64,000 nt of DNA from Thelephora terrestris (lineage: Eukaryota; Basidiomycota; Agaricomycetes; Thelephorales; Thelephoraceae), in the NCBI GenBank assembly GCA_015956445.1, contig WIUZ02000001.1:1550001-1614000 (forward strand). Reading direction: 5' to 3'. Within the stretch, counting starts at the first letter, position 1. Each line of letters opens with the position of its first letter. Positions 44,822 to 58,300 of the stretch are shown in pieces. Both the position numbers and the translations under genes were made by a program. The notes beneath the pieces were generated by a model. That model did no database searches, was not told the origin of the DNA, and was given only the letters and a program-made list of their open reading frames with translations.

Positions 44822-47800
44822 ATGGACGTTCAGCTCAACAAGGTCCTTTTCAACAGCAGGCTTGAGCGGATTTTGACTTATTGGAAGGTACTCGCTATTT
44901 GGCACGCGTTCCGCTCAACCATTAATTAGTCGAAAGAGCGGGTCCAAGGATGAAGATTTTGGTTCGGTTGCCGACTGCGATGCTCTTCTTTTGCTTGCGG
45001 GAGACCCTGCAAGCGAGGAGGAGCCCACCAAGAAGGGCGTAGCCTTCCAGGTACGACTGTTCATCAACTGGCAATTATCGCATTCACCAAGATCAATGAG
45101 TAGACTTGGCTACTCGGCTACGAATTTCCGACAACATTTCTACTCTTGAAGAAGGACGAACTCCATGTTCTGTGCTCCGCTAAGAAAGGTGTCGTATTTT
45201 CACAAATACACCGCCCTATTACAATGTCCTCATGGGCTTCTAGCAAAGATATTGTCACAGGTCGCCACACCAAAATCTCCTGTTCCTGTAAATATCCTGG
45301 TATTAGCAAAGGGCAAAGAGCCAGCAACCGATGCTCTTCCAAAATTCCTCGAGGCGTACACCTCTTCGAAGCATGTCGGCACCCTGGTCAAGGAGAAACA
45401 TACTGGGAAGATGATCAGTGAATGGAACACGGCTGTTGAAGGTGCCCCCACAAAACCAAAGGTCGTGGATATCGCAACAGCTATCTCTGGATTTGTTGCC
45501 GTGAAGGACGAAGAAGAAATTGCAAGTTTTCTGCACCCCTTACAGTTCATCTGCTGACGCTTTCTCCGGGAAACAGAATAGCTTGAAGATGGCCGGAAAT
45601 CTGACAAAGACGCTGCTGCAGCATCATATTGCCCCCAAGCTGGAAACCATTGTCGACCGACAAACCAAGATCTCGCACGAAGGGTTTGCCGCGCTCATCG
45701 AAGCAAGGCTAGGGACGGATGACAAGCCACCGGACATGAAAGTCTGGGACAAGGGTAGCCTTGGCAAGGTATCCTCCAGCTTACCTGCACGTTACTTCCA
45801 CATATACTCACATCCCTGTTAGGTTGACTGGCAATCCGCCGAGTTCTGTTACCCAACAATCATTCAATCTCAGACCGCCTCTTCCGGCTATGATCTCAAG
45901 TTTACAGCCCACTCGACGCCGGATAACATCGCCTATGAGGGCGTTTTCTTGGTCTCGGTTGGAATGCGGTACAAGTCCTATTGCTCTAGTGTTGGTAGGA
46001 GTATCATGGTGGACCCTTCGAAGGTGCGTACCACTCTGCTCACTTATTCCTCGCTGATGCTGATCGCTGTCCCAGGAACAAGAAGCGATCTATGGAATCC
46101 TCTTCAACCTACAAACGGAACTCATGGGAAAGCTACAAGATGGCATCGTGGCCCGTGATGTCTATCAGCATGCTATCTCGTATATCCGAGAGAAAAAGCC
46201 AGAGTTGGAACAAAATTTCGTCAAAAGTATTGGATTTGGTGTACGTATTTGACGACACAGAGTGATCGCTACTGACTCTTCTTGTTCTAGACTGGTCAGG
46301 AATTCAGAGACTCGGTATATCTCTTATCTCCAAAAAATACTCGAAGGATCAGGACAAACATGACCTTCATCCTTTCGCTGGGTTTCCAAGACCTCGTTGA
46401 CGATCAGGGACAAAAGTATACGTTGCGAAGTCTCCCTTGTACCTTGCGCTCACATTTCCAATCAGGTATGCTTTACAGTTAAATGACACTGTGATCGTGA
46501 ACAGCAAACGGCCAGCCACTTGCCTCACGGATGGGTTGAAGAAACCTAAACATGTTATGTTTTTCTCCGACGATGGCAGCGAAGTGGAAGACACCAAGGC
46601 CTCGGCAAAGAAGGGCGCTAACGGTAACCCATCCCCACTCAAAAACAAGACTGCTGGAGGGAAGGTCCTTCGCAACAAGACTAGGAACGCCGGTCATGAA
46701 GAGGCGGCCCAGAGCATTGCTGCCAAGATCGGGGAGCACCAGAGAGAACTGCATGCTCAGCTTCACAAAAATGGGCTGGCCAAATACTCTGAGGGCGGAT
46801 CAGGCGCAGGCGGCAAAGAGGGGCAGGGGTGGAAGAAGTTCCAAAGCTATAAAGGCGAACCCGGACTTCCGAAGGAGGTCGAGAGCCTACGGGTCAGCAT
46901 CATTTTCTGGCAATGTCACGGAACACCCTCGTTCATGCTGTATTCAGATTTTCGTCGATCGAAAAGCGTCGACCATCATCTTGCCTATTCATGGATTTGC
47001 CGTTCCTTTTCACATAAACACGATCAAAAACGTCAGCAAGAGTGAAGAGGGCAATCAAACACTTCTCCGTATCAACTTCCAAACACCGGGCCAAATTGCA
47101 GGCAAAAAGGAAGACACGGTGCGGTCGTAACTTTGGCTGAACCGGGCCATTTCTAACCTCTCCCGTAGCCTTTCGAGGATCCCGATGCCACTTTCGTCCG
47201 GTCGATCACTTACAGGTCTACAGATGGCCATCGTTTCGACTCCATTTCGAAACAGATCACGGATTTAAAGAAGGAGGTCACCAAACGGGAGCAGCAGAAG
47301 AAGGAGATGGCGGGCGTTATCGACCAAGATTCCCTCATCGAACTCAAGGGCAGACGCCCCATCAGGCTTCCTGAAGTCTTCGTTCGCCCCGCTTTGGACG
47401 GAAAGCGGTTACCTGGAGAGGTCGAGATTCATCAAAACGGTCTACGATATCAATCGCCAATGGGCTCACAGAAAATAGGTAAGCTATAACTTGTGCCGTC
47501 TATACGGACCCGACCCTATTCATGGTATCCTAGACATCCTTTTCAGCAACATCAAACACCTTTTCTTCCTGCCTTGTGATCATGAGCTGCTCGTTATTGT
47601 GCACATCCACCTGAAGTCGCCGATGATGATTGGGAAACGGAAGGCGCATGTATGTGTTCCCTTGGTCTCCTTGTCTCTCCTGGATTGGTACTGAAGGGTT
47701 TATAGGATGTCCAATTCTTCCGTGAAGCGTCGGATGTTCAATTTGATGAAACTGGCAACAGAAAGCGCAAGTACCGCTACGGAGACGAAGATGAAATAGA

Positions 47801-48833
47801 GCTAGAGCAACAAGAACGCAAGCGAAGGCAGATACTGAATAGAGAGTTTAAGGCTTTCGCTGAGAAGGTGGCAGAGGCGGCAACGGTGGCTGTAAGTTCC
47901 TACGCAAACGACCACGGCGACGGGCTTTTGACGCATTTTCCCTCAGCTTGGTGATACCCTTGAGATGGATGTACCGTTCCGAGAACTCTCGTTCGAGGGT
48001 GTCCCACACCGGACAAACGTCCGCCTGCAACCGACCACAGATTGTTTGGTTTACCTCTCTGATCCTCCATTCTTGGTTGTGACATTGAACGAGATCGAGA
48101 TCGCGTCGCTGGAGCGTGTTCAATTCGGATTGAAGCAATTTGACATGGTTCTGGTGTTCAAAGATTTCGCCAAGTCGCCGCTGCACATCAACTCGATACC
48201 TACTACCCTGCTCGACGATGTCAAGCAGTGGCTTAAGTAAGCACCTCCCCGTTCGAGCTGAGAGTAACCACTGAGGTATTCGCAGTTCGGTGGATATTCC
48301 ATTGGCTGAAGGTCCCGTCAACCTCAACTGGAACCCAATCATGAAGCACGTCAACGAGAACCCGTACGAGTTCTTTTCGACGGGTGGATGGGGTTTCCTT
48401 GGTGCTCCCAACGGAGAAGAACAGGAAAGTGATGATGGGTCAGAAACCGAATCGGAGTACGAACAGGCTCCATCCGAGTCCGACTTTTCGGAGGGGGGCG
48501 CTTCAGAGAGTGACTTCAATGACGGATCCGATGCCAGCGAGGATGAAGGAAGTGGTTCTGACTTTAGTGAAGGTGATGATTGGGACGAACTGGAAAGGAA
48601 AGCTGCGAAATGTGAGTAGATCTTTGCACGTGTTCGATCCGTTTTTGGTGACATTGCCTGCAGCGGACAAGAAGGGACAAGAGGTGAAGAAGGGGAAGGG
48701 TAACGAGTCGGACAACTCTGATGCCCGTCCGAAGAGGGGGCAACCAAAGGGTAAGGCTCCAGCTAAACCTCCGGCCAAGACGAATGGGAAAGTCGGTGCA
48801 AAATCCAATGGAAGATCCAATGGAAGACGATAG
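44822..48833 (+). CDS. SPT16: FACT complex subunit SPT16
   Basis: The large subunit of the histone chaperone FACT, which reorganises nucleosomes during transcription and replication. The start is [13 protein letters not shown]. The N-terminal creatinase-like (inactive M24) domain spans about 44822-46380 (e.g. [15 protein letters not shown]). The dimerisation region follows, then the Rtt106-like middle domain ([25 protein letters not shown], 48085-48180) and the block [21 protein letters not shown] long Asp/Glu/Ser acidic tail then leads into a Lys-rich end. That basic tip ([17 protein letters not shown]) after the acidic tail is a likely nuclear signal. About fourteen introns are visible. On the opposite strand the acidic tail produces a long Ser-rich open frame that is a shadow. 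Confidence 0.95.
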
Positions 48834-48958
48834 AGATTCGCTGTTTCCCATCTGCCATCTTCTCTTGATTCCTTTATCTTAGCGTATGATATTACTCCTC
48901 ATATGTACACTTTATTCTCTCACCTCCGTGATCGAATCGCGCTTGCTTTCATGCTGCC

Positions 48959-50321
48959 ATGACCTCCAGTCCAAGCGAAATCGACCTTCCGACCATCTTT
49001 GACCCTGCGAGTTTGGTGAAGAAGGGCCTGTGTCCTGTGACCGAGATTAGATACGATGGAGACGCATTGGAGAGTCATTCGTTGTATTACGAGCAGCACG
49101 GTACCGGACCAGAGAAGATAGTTTTCATCATGGGGTGAGCACATCGTTTTTTGCGACGACGAGCCTTGACATGTCCTCCGGCGCTCCTAGGCTGAACAGC
49201 ACATCCTTCTCTTGGACGAACCAGGTCGAATACTTCGGCAATAATCCAAAATATTCGATCCTCGTCTTTGATAATCGAGGTGTTGGGAATAGCGGGACAC
49301 CTTTCGGACCGTATACGTATGTGGTTTGAACCCTTGCAGCATACATCCGGATAAGTTCATTTCAAGTACGTAGAACGAGCGAGATGGCTAGGGACGTGGT
49401 CGTTCTACTGGACTACATCGGTTGGAAGGAAGGACGAGGCGTCCACGTTGTTGGAATTTCACTGGGTATGCCATTTGTAGGGTTGTCGAGTCTGTTGTGC
49501 TCACTAACCGCGGACTAGGTGGTATGATTGCGCAAGGTTCGCCTTGCCACGGTGTGATTGAAATTCCTCGTTAAAGCTCCTTGGTGTATCTCCAGAATTG
49601 TCAACGTTGATACCACACCGCATTGCATCCCTCTCCCTGGTCGTCACGACCGCAGGCGGGAGAATATGGAATAATTTCCCTCCAGTAAGTTTCATGCGAA
49701 CATGTGCACACGACACTTAGGATTTCTAGCTCAAAGGTACACTTACCTTGGCAAGGTGCTCGGGACTCCAAAGACTTGACGTTATATTAGTCTGACGATT
49801 ATGTAGACAGTTGATGGTCAAAGATCCAGCTGTGCGAGCGTCAAATTCCCTCGGTGTCCTTTTCCCGACGGCGTGGCTAGAGGCAGTGGCGAAAGGGGAC
49901 CCCCGCGGTCGGACGAATAGGCAGATAGAAACAGAGGTCAGCTTGCACTTTCTCTTTTCGGGGGATATTCTCACTCCAACCGCTCCTTCAGAACTTTTTG
50001 AAGCGGTTTTATGCCGCTCGACCCCAGAGTTTCATTGGCGTTATCTCGCAGATGGCAGCTGGGCTGACGCATAGGGTTACCGGGGACAGACTGAAGGAAA
50101 TTTCGAAACTGATACCCAAGGTCTTGATTGCAACTGGGGATGAGGATCACCTGGTGGACCCGCAACGAAGCAGGTTTATTAAAGCGAACATGCCTGAGGC
50201 TGAGCTGGTGGAGTTTCCTGGCACTGGGCATGCGATACAACTCCAGTGGCCGAGGGAATTTAATGAACTTATTGCTCGGGCTATCCTAGAGGGCCGTAGT
50301 CGGTTAACAGAACGTGTATAA
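48959..50321 (+). CDS. Alpha/beta hydrolase
   Basis: An alpha/beta-fold hydrolase of about 310 residues from some seven exons. After splicing it shows the strand EKIVFIMG, the block SILVFDNRGVGNSGTP, the nucleophile elbow VGISLGGM (Ser in GxSxG), the Asp motif ATGDEDHLVD and the His motif GTGHAIQLQWP, so a full catalytic triad is present. The DNRG block and this order resemble fungal epoxide-hydrolase or esterase-like proteins without a transmembrane segment. The N-terminus (MTSSPSEIDLPT) has no signal peptide, so it is probably cytosolic. Substrate unknown. It is co-directional with SPT16. Confidence 0.75.
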
Positions 50322-50433
50322 CTGTCACTGAGACGCGTCGGGTAGTTCGGGATGTACAAATAAGGAAGGTTAGCGGTTGAACATTTCTTGAACCAACACC
50401 TTGTTCTCCCTCCTCCCCCTCCGAGACTCTGTT

Positions 50434-51720
50434 ATGGACACCCCACGCTCATTTGATTCACCTGGACTCGCAGTTCCGCCATCTTCTTTCGACAGTGTAC
50501 AAATGCCAGACGTTTTCGTCATCCCCCCAGAGGAAGAACAAGCAGAGACTCCACCCTTTTGCTACTTCGACGCCTCGAAGGCCGCTCTCGCCACCGAACC
50601 CGATATCGAGTCGGTCGACATTGCTCTCAACGTGCATCAGCAGATTGCGAACACCGCACCCGTGTTTCTCCGTACCTCGGACGAGGTGGTCATGCCCGTC
50701 CGTAGTTCTGAAGAGGCGCCTTTTCCCACATTCGCTCTGGACAGGTCAGAGGACGAGGATGATATTGAAGTCTACAAGGTTGGGAAGGAAATACCTTCCA
50801 TCGCTAGCAAGAAAGAACACATGTCCAAGTCCAAAACGTTCAGGGCTCGTGCATCTCAAGCATTACGGTCCATAAAAAACGTCGGGAGACCATCACGCAA
50901 GCAGCCCACGACAGCCCAGGCTGCCACCAATCAGCCGTCTAGCAAGGGCGAAAACGCCGGACCTACCACCCCCTCGATTGCCTCCCGGGCAGGGAAGAAT
51001 ACCTTGCCCAAGCGACGCACCAGTCCCATCAGCCAAATTTTCCGCTCGAACCAGGAAGAGCTTACCACGGATGCTGTTCCCCCATCTCCGACCACTACCA
51101 TACGACCCACATCTCCGGCGTTTTCGACTGCTTCCCCGCCCTTGTCGCCGACCTCTCCTAGGCCCTCCATGCAGTCTTCCATGCTGGGCTCCATTCGAGC
51201 TTTCTCCCCCAGCCCACAACCTGGACCATCTAGACCCACTTCACCTATCCATTACGGTGACTCTCCTGCCTCGCCGGATTCTCTGCGTCCCAAGTCAACT
51301 TCTTTCCGCAAGCGTCTATCTCTTCTAGAACTTCCTCGCTTGTTCAGTTCGTCCTCGACCGTCAGCACAACCAGTACAACATCTACGCCGTCTACTACCT
51401 CTTTCGAAGATCCTCCCTCTGATGTCCCTCCGACTCCACTACCCACGACAACATCTTTGGCAAGACGGTCCTCCAAATCTTCTTCGAAGCGCAGCTGGAC
51501 CATGTCTCGTTCAGGAGACGATGACAACGAGGAGGAAGACTATGGAGAAATACAACCCACTGCATCCCTTAGCATGGTAAAGGAAGAAGATTCCTATGTC
51601 AACGAATTTAGTCTCGAGATGAGACTTGATTCCCTCCAGTTCGACTCCCTTTCTTTTGACCCCAACGATTTTACCATGACTTCGTTCAGAGGACACGGAA
51701 CCCAGATCGAAGTCAATTAG
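50434..51720 (+). CDS. Ser/Pro-rich disordered protein, intronless
   Basis: A single exon of 428 residues starting MDTPRSFDSP. The family is not recognised. The first 100 residues contain a few hydrophobic patches and an acidic motif (DRSEDEDDIEVYKVG). A basic segment follows (KSKTFRARASQALRSIKNVGRPSRK), then a long Ser/Pro/Thr tract with repeated S-P and S-P-T motifs, probably a target for proline-directed kinases. The C-terminus returns to acidic and hydrophobic (LEMRLDSLQFDSLSFDPNDFTM) and may be the conserved functional end. There is no signal peptide or membrane segment. Such composition is common in fungal signalling or polarity adaptors, but this is speculation. Confidence 0.65.
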   Translation: MDTPRSFDSPGLAVPPSSFDSVQMPDVFVIPPEEEQAETPPFCYFDASKAALATEPDIESVDIALNVHQQIANTAPVFLRTSDEVVMPVRSSEEAPFPTFALDRSEDEDDIEVYKVGKEIPSIASKKEHMSKSKTFRARASQALRSIKNVGRPSRKQPTTAQAATNQPSSKGENAGPTTPSIASRAGKNTLPKRRTSPISQIFRSNQEELTTDAVPPSPTTTIRPTSPAFSTASPPLSPTSPRPSMQSSMLGSIRAFSPSPQPGPSRPTSPIHYGDSPASPDSLRPKSTSFRKRLSLLELPRLFSSSSTVSTTSTTSTPSTTSFEDPPSDVPPTPLPTTTSLARRSSKSSSKRSWTMSRSGDDDNEEEDYGEIQPTASLSMVKEEDSYVNEFSLEMRLDSLQFDSLSFDPNDFTMTSFRGHGTQIEVN

Positions 51721-52004
51721 TCCTATCTTTCGCCTTCCTATCTGACATGCAAATCCCTTGCAACTTTTCATCATCGGTTATACCAATTTTTCCCTCCTAG
51801 GATTTCCAATCGTTAATGACCACATTCATTTATCTACTCTTCCTATGTACAATGACATTGCATGTATCCGGATTGCAGGCGATTTTTCCGAGGACTACTA
51901 GCCTTAGAACTGAGTTCGTTCCCGCGTACCGTTAAGCGAGTGATCGAATCCGCGTGCCACGACATCATCACCATCCTTGGGCTGCTGCTTAAACGTCTCC
52001 AGGC

Positions 52005-55000
52005 ATGCAGCTCTTTCTGCTGCTACTCGCGGTCGCTACCGCCGCATTCTCCACACCCGTTGACGAAACCGACCAGTCTTTGTTATGGGGGCCATACAGG
52101 CCGAATCTGTACTTTGGCATCCGGCCTCGGCTGCCTCAGTCGTTGATGACAGGTCTCATATGGTTCAGCACCGCGAACTACCAATCCGTGCAGAGTACGC
52201 TTCCGATTCTGGTCAGGGGAAATAACACTCATGTATTGATTGTTGCTCCTCAAGGGTCAAGGCACGCATGCGAACAGGATGATAGGCTGGATAGTTACAC
52301 TTGGACCCAGTACGACCCTCGTGAGGGAGGCATACAGGAAATCAAGGACTCCCAAAACAATGTGAAGATTACCACTGAATTTCTGAAGGTCCCAGGTGGA
52401 AAGAATGGTGGCAGCTGGGCTGCCAGAATCAAGGGAGAACCAATGGACACTTGTGAGTTCTGGCGGACGGACTCAACACGACAAATCGAAAGGCTCATAC
52501 AAAATAAATTCCTCACAGCAAACCCCATGCATATCTCCACAGTATTCTACTCTGGCCTCGAGGGTCTCGGTGGCCTTGAGATGCAAAATGAGCCAGTGCC
52601 CCAGGTTCGCTGATGCATTCTCAGGCTGGTGTGGAGGAAACGTACACTCATCGACCAAATTCCAGGGTTTTGACGGTCCAGTCACCTTCGCCGGTTTCAC
52701 TCCAGACTTGGACGACTTCACAATTCGCATCGAGGACGGCCCAGGAAACGTTTATGTTGACGAGGCGTCTCGCATCGGTGATGCTGTTGGAAGGACAAGT
52801 TTTGCTGGATACCGAGTAGAGCCGGGAAACGTTTGGCAAGCGAAAAGTGAATGTGCAATCTACTATCCCATGCATTCGACGCTGACTTTGATCGTCAGAG
52901 TACATCATGGATCAGATCTTTGCTCGAACAGGCGAGATTTTGGAGCCCTTCCGCTCGCAGGAAAATAAGGGCAAGGTTCCCAGTCCCTCTTTCACCTTAC
53001 AGGTCTCAAACAACGTTCAGCCGGGGAGTAACCTTTTCGCCGTCCAGAAAACGTTTAGTGGACCCTTCCAGTTCGACGTATTCTACGAGAGCGCGAGTGC
53101 GAACCATAACCTCGACTGTAGGATGCCTCTGTCCTTGCATTTTAGACGACTCTAATATCTATGACGCAGCCGAGAGTTTGGATCAAGGAATCCTAGCTTT
53201 GACTTCGGCGTTCGCTGCTCGTTTCAAATCGACTTTCCCTATCCCACCCAGCAATCACACAGCAGAGCAGTTTTCCCAAGCCATCACCTCGAATTTACTG
53301 GGTGGAATCGGTTATTTCTATGGTTCTTCTATCGAAGATCGCGGATTTGCCTACGAGTGGGACGAAGAAGACGAAGAAACGGACGAGAAACCACGGGGTC
53401 CCAAGCTCACGACACCAAAGGGATTACTCACTGCGACTCCAAGCAGAAGCTTCTTCCCAAGGGGATTCTATTGGTGTGTGCGTCAAATTTATAATAGGAT
53501 CTCAGTTTTTCACCGGACGCAGGGACGAAGGTTTTCATTTACTGCACATCGGGGCTTGGGACAATGCCCTCAGTCTGGAAATACTCAAGGATTGGATCAA
53601 CCTAATTGATGAAGACGGCTGGGTAGGACGGGAGCAAATCCTAGGCGAAGAAGCGCGTAGCCGTGTTTGTGCCTTTTGTTGTTGTACTGGTTCTACACCC
53701 TGACGGCCTCCCTTCAGGTACCGAAAGAGTTTCAAACCCAAGTATCGACTTTTGCGAATCCACCTACCCTCGCCATGGCCGTCACAGCCTTTATTAACAG
53801 GTTGAAGGCTCGCTCGTCGGGACCCTCTGATTTCGACTTGGGTATGGGAATGGATGACAACTCCGCTCAGATGCGAATGTCTGATGGTGCCCGTGGTGTT
53901 TCAACTTTGCGTGACATCCACCTCGATGACCAGGACGTCGCTCGAACATACCTGAACTCCATCTACGTTCCTCTCCGCAGGCACTATGAGTGGTTCCGGC
54001 GAACTCAACGCGGACAAATCAAACAATACGGTCGAAAAGTGCGTTCGAGGCCCGAAGCGTACCGATGGAGAGGCCGTTCCGAGACCCACGTCCTGACCAG
54101 CGGAATGGATGACTTCCCGAGAGCCCCTGCTCATGCTGGTGAATTGCACCTCGATTTGATCTCTTGGATGGGTTTCTTCAGTAGAACCATGAAGGAAATC
54201 GCGGAGTTCATTGGCGAAGATGACGATGCTGAGAGCTTCGCTGAGAATGAAAACGCGATGATCCAGAACATAGATGGTAACTTACTATGTATGAACTGCA
54301 TCGAACCCACGCTCACTGTCTTTGTTGACAGATTTACATTGGAGCGAGCAGGACCAGATGTATTGCGATCTCGGCATCAACGAAGATGGTACGTTTTCTA
54401 AAGTACTCAACCTGACGTCTCCTCCCTGATTCACGCTTCTAGACGAGTCATACCACGAATGTCATCGTGGCTACCTTTCACTTTTCCCTCTCCTTCTCGG
54501 GCTTGTCGACCCTACTTCCCCGCATCTTGGGGCTATGTTAGACTTGATGGGCGATCCTCAGCACTTATGGTCCTCGTATGGCATTCGGAGTCTTTCACTG
54601 TCGCACCCTGAGTTTGGAAAGGGCGAGGACTATTGGAAGGGCGCGATCTGGATGCCGATGAATTATATGGCTCTCACCGCACTTCACGGGGTATGTACTT
54701 CTCTCTCTCTTATTGCTCCTGTCCCACTTATCGTGAGAAGAAGTACGCCGCTGTAGACGGACCATACCGGGAGCAAGCCAAGAAGATATATAACGAGCTG
54801 CGGACAAATATCATCGACAATGTCTTCAAGGAGTATGAACGGACCGGCTACGTGTGGGAACAATATAACTCACAGTCTGGAGAAGGTCGAAGGAGTCATC
54901 CGTTCACGGGATGGACCTCACTCGTGACGCTAAGTAAGCATGAATTCACATCGTCTAGACGACATGGCTCTGAAACCCTCTTCAGTCATCTCAGAAAAGT

Positions 55001-55005
55001 ATTGA
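52005..55005 (+). CDS. GLS1: Processing alpha-glucosidase I (GH63)
   Basis: The ER enzyme that removes the outermost glucose from the Glc3Man9GlcNAc2 glycan on new glycoproteins; in fungi it also affects beta-1,6-glucan of the wall. The hydrophobic N-terminus (MQLFLLLLAVATAAFS) is a signal peptide or signal anchor. Family blocks follow in order: LLWGPYRPNLYFGIRPR, LIWFS, GGIGYFYG, FFPRGFYWDEGFH, then IGAWDNALSLEILKDW. The catalytic region contains TSGMDDFPRA and the C-terminal HPFTGWTSL with its preceding Glu. Roughly nine introns are present. The final exon, after an intron at 54932, adds only the residues ISEKY. Glycosyl hydrolase length (about 800 aa) is normal. Confidence 0.9.
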
Positions 55006-55113
55006 TATGCATTTCTGTACTATATACCGGACATCATCGTTTGAAAATCGAAACATATTTTGCCCCGAGTATTGTTATCTCTTCATGAATAAAGAAAATT
55101 AATCCTCGAGGAC

Positions 55114-55206
55114 GGCAGGATGGTCGAGTGGTCTAAGACGTGGGATTTAAGTTGCATAAACTTCCCCATCACGCAAGTGGCGCGGGTTCGAACCCCGCTC
55201 CTGTCA
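55114..55206 (+). tRNA. tRNA-Leu (UAA) with short intron
   Basis: A tRNA of the long-variable-arm class. The acceptor stem is GGCAGGA with TCCTGTC, the D arm is GTC...GAC, the T arm is GCGGG TTCGAAC CCCGC, and a variable arm follows the anticodon arm (TCAC GCAA GTGG). The anticodon loop contains TAA after two T, and about 10 extra bases after position 37 form an intron. One mismatch is seen at the base of the anticodon stem. It lies between the convergent GH63 and formin genes. Confidence 0.82.
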
Positions 55207-55335
55207 TCGTCTTTTTACTCCTCATCCCCCCGCGTACAGTGAGTGGTATTGCAAAAAGTTATCTACCTATGTTAGTATATCGAAAGCAGATGCGAGAAAG
55301 AGAGTGTGACAAGTAAATACATAATAAAACAAGGA

Positions 55336-58300
55336 TTACGAATAATCTACGCGGATTGTAACATCTCCCACAGAATCATCGCCGTCACCTTCGAAAGAGT
55401 CCGTCCTCGAAACATCAGGATCAGGCTGGTCTACCAAAGTGATTGAGTCGTTACAAGTCACGCTGTCCAATTCGTTTGGCGACTCCGGGGTAACCTCCAA
55501 GCCTGCCGGCCGCCGACGATTCCTCCTGGAGGATGAATAAGGATTGGACTTTGGAGAGGTGGGTGCCAGGGCTGCGAAACCGTCGGACTGCAGTCGAGCA
55601 AGCATGTCTCGGGCCGCTCCAGCTAAATCCTCCGTGTCGAATGGCGCCGTCGTATCGACCGTAAGCGTCGCAGTAGCTGCGCTCGAGCGTGCTCTTCGAG
55701 CCCGGCGTCCAACGTTCTCACCACTGCGGAGCTTCTCGAGTAAATTGTCGAGGACGGACGTATCTTCGTTCTCGGAAGCCTCTTCTTGAGCCTTTTGCCT
55801 GGCAGCTCTCATCTCTTCGGCGGCTATCCGCCTCTTCTCCGCAGAAGCCTTTTGTTCCGCGAAAGTCTGGTTGTCCATCTTGCATTTCTGCGAATTCATC
55901 AGCGGGAGTGACACGGCTTCGCAATTCCCGCGCTCACCTTGTAAGATGTTATGAAGGTCTTGAAGATTCCGTAGAACTCCGAGGAGGTCATGTTCTTCTC
56001 CTCTTCACCGTAGAACTGGGCGACTTCCGAATACGTAGATTCGGCAGCGTTGAAGTCGTCGACCAGGTCTTCGAGCAGAGCGGTCGCTTTCTTCAAGAAT
56101 GCCCACATCTTGGTGCCATACTGGTTGCTCGGTTCAACATTTGCGAAGTGCTCTGTGAGTTCATGACGAATTTTCTTGAGTCCTTCACGCAAGTTTGCGA
56201 GGTCCTTCCGGACATCCTGGAGGTTGTCTATAACAGGGATCAGCGCCATGTCCGAAGGTCGTACCCCATGCTTGGATATACCTCTGTACGCTTCTGACGG
56301 ACGGCCCAATTCTTCCAAGAACTCTTCCATATCGGGGAAATGTTTGGACACAGTCCTTTCAAGGAAGTGTAGAAGGGTTGTATTATTCACCGACTTTGTA
56401 TCTACGAGCTAGATCAAGCATGTGTCAACGTGACGGCATTCGGAGCTGTATAACTCATCTCACCTTGTTGATGCTGCTGACTCTGAACCCGAAGGCGCCG
56501 CCCTTAACACCAGTCCCGTTCATGTAATTTCCAATGAGTAGGATAAGCTGGTGGTCTACGGTTAGCGATCTCACACCCAACATACTTGAATGAACTCACG
56601 CTCAAAAGTTCTTTGAAATGTTTCGCATTCGAGAGGGCCTGCCCGGCTTCTGAAAGTCTCCTGGCACTCTGAAAGTTCCTGCGTAAGGATAGGAGGCTTT
56701 AGTACTTTTAGAAATACGAACCTCGGTCAACATCGTCCAGCTTTCCTCAAACGCGGTCTTGTACAACATGCCTTCCACTCGCGGACCCAAGCGATCGATC
56801 TCGATGAGTTGTACCATGAGTCTGTCAGCAGGGTGGAGTTCCGCCAGTTGTTCTGGAGGAGCTTTACGGTAGGTGTTAAGTTTTCCGACCTTGCGGCGAC
56901 CATCAGACGCGCTACTTTCGACGAAAAAACGTACGTACTTGTTCGGGAGTGGGCAGGATTGGCTTGAGCTCTGACAAGAAAAGTTGCGTGCATACATTAT
57001 GGTCGAATGAAGCGATCTTGGCTGCAATCTCCTCAGGACTCAAATTCTTGACGAGTTTGGTCAGGATTTCTATGCTGCAAGTCAATTGTTATTTCCACTC
57101 TAGTTTCGGTTGAGATACTCACCAACGCGCTTCTTGGTGTTGGGGTCCAGCACGCTCTTGAGTTCTGCTTGTTTCTGTCGAGCTAATTCACCGTCAATTC
57201 CAATGTAAATCTGGGACGAAAGGAGAGCACCAACCCATAAGGTTGACCACCAATTGCTTGGCCTTGAAATCCTCTTCCATTTCCACCCAAACGCCATCAA
57301 GCTGCAGTTTCCTAAGCCATTCTTCCTCCTGTGTTGAATCATCGCTGAAGACGGTGTTCTGCGCCTGTTGGTGTGGGATCTTGTCCCATTGAAGCTGCTT
57401 CATCTTCGTACCCGGAGTAATCGACAAGTCCTTACGAGCAGAGAGGAGGTTATTGATATTGGCTCCAAGGATCATTGAGCCTCTAGCAGAGCCAGGGGCA
57501 GAGTTCGAGATTTTGCCATTGAGCGTAGTTCGTCCACCGAATGGTCCGGGAGGGGGAGGGGGCGGGGGTGGGGGTGGACCTCCAGTGGAACCAGGGATGG
57601 GAGCGATGAATCCGGGAGGGGGCGGTGGTGGTGGGGGCGGGGGAGGAGGAGGAGGAGGACCACCTGTGTCAATACCATCTATTCCAAAAACACCAGGTAT
57701 ACCAGGGGGAGGTGGCGGTGGCGGAGGGGGTGGCGGAGGGGGGCCATCTTCTGGTGGGGCATCGGACGTCCCAGGAAATGGTGGGGGTGGGGGCGGTGGA
57801 GGAGGAGGATTCGATCCAGCCTCTGGTAGCGCTGGAGATGGTGTGACAGGACTGGGGTTAATTGGAGGTTGTTTCCCCCTGTCGGCAAGCTTCTTGCGCA
57901 GTTGCTCCGCAAACGTCATACCTTCGCCAGAGGCGAAGTCAACCTCACTGACGGACGTAGGCTGAGTGTCTTCTGTTAGTCCTGAGGAGCCGCTCTGACG
58001 AGGCTCGGTTTCATCTTCATCGCCGTCGTGACCCGTGATAACATCCGACGTGGCCAGAGGTGAAGAGATGTCCGCGAGAGCGCGGCCACCGCCAGGTCGT
58101 CTCGGCGTCCCCCTGAGACTCCGGGCCCCCGAAGATGGTGGGACCTAAGTGGAGAAGTTTAATAATGAAAACTTGTCGCCTTGATGCAAAATATACCACA
58201 TACGATATTGACGCCAGCAGCAAATTGCTGCTCCAGTTGTTCTTGTGCTTCAGCATCGTCAGCATCCATAAACTGAGACAGATGCCCGTTCTGCGATTCC

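Noticed and set aside
47848-48747. Minus-strand open frame of 299 codons, Ser-rich
   Set aside because: It lies opposite the SPT16 middle domain and acidic tail, which are well supported; the Ser richness comes from reading acidic codons in reverse.
57453-57965. Plus-strand open frame of 170 codons with long poly-glycine runs
   Set aside because: It is the exact antisense of the formin FH1 poly-proline region; the minus strand has full formin domains.
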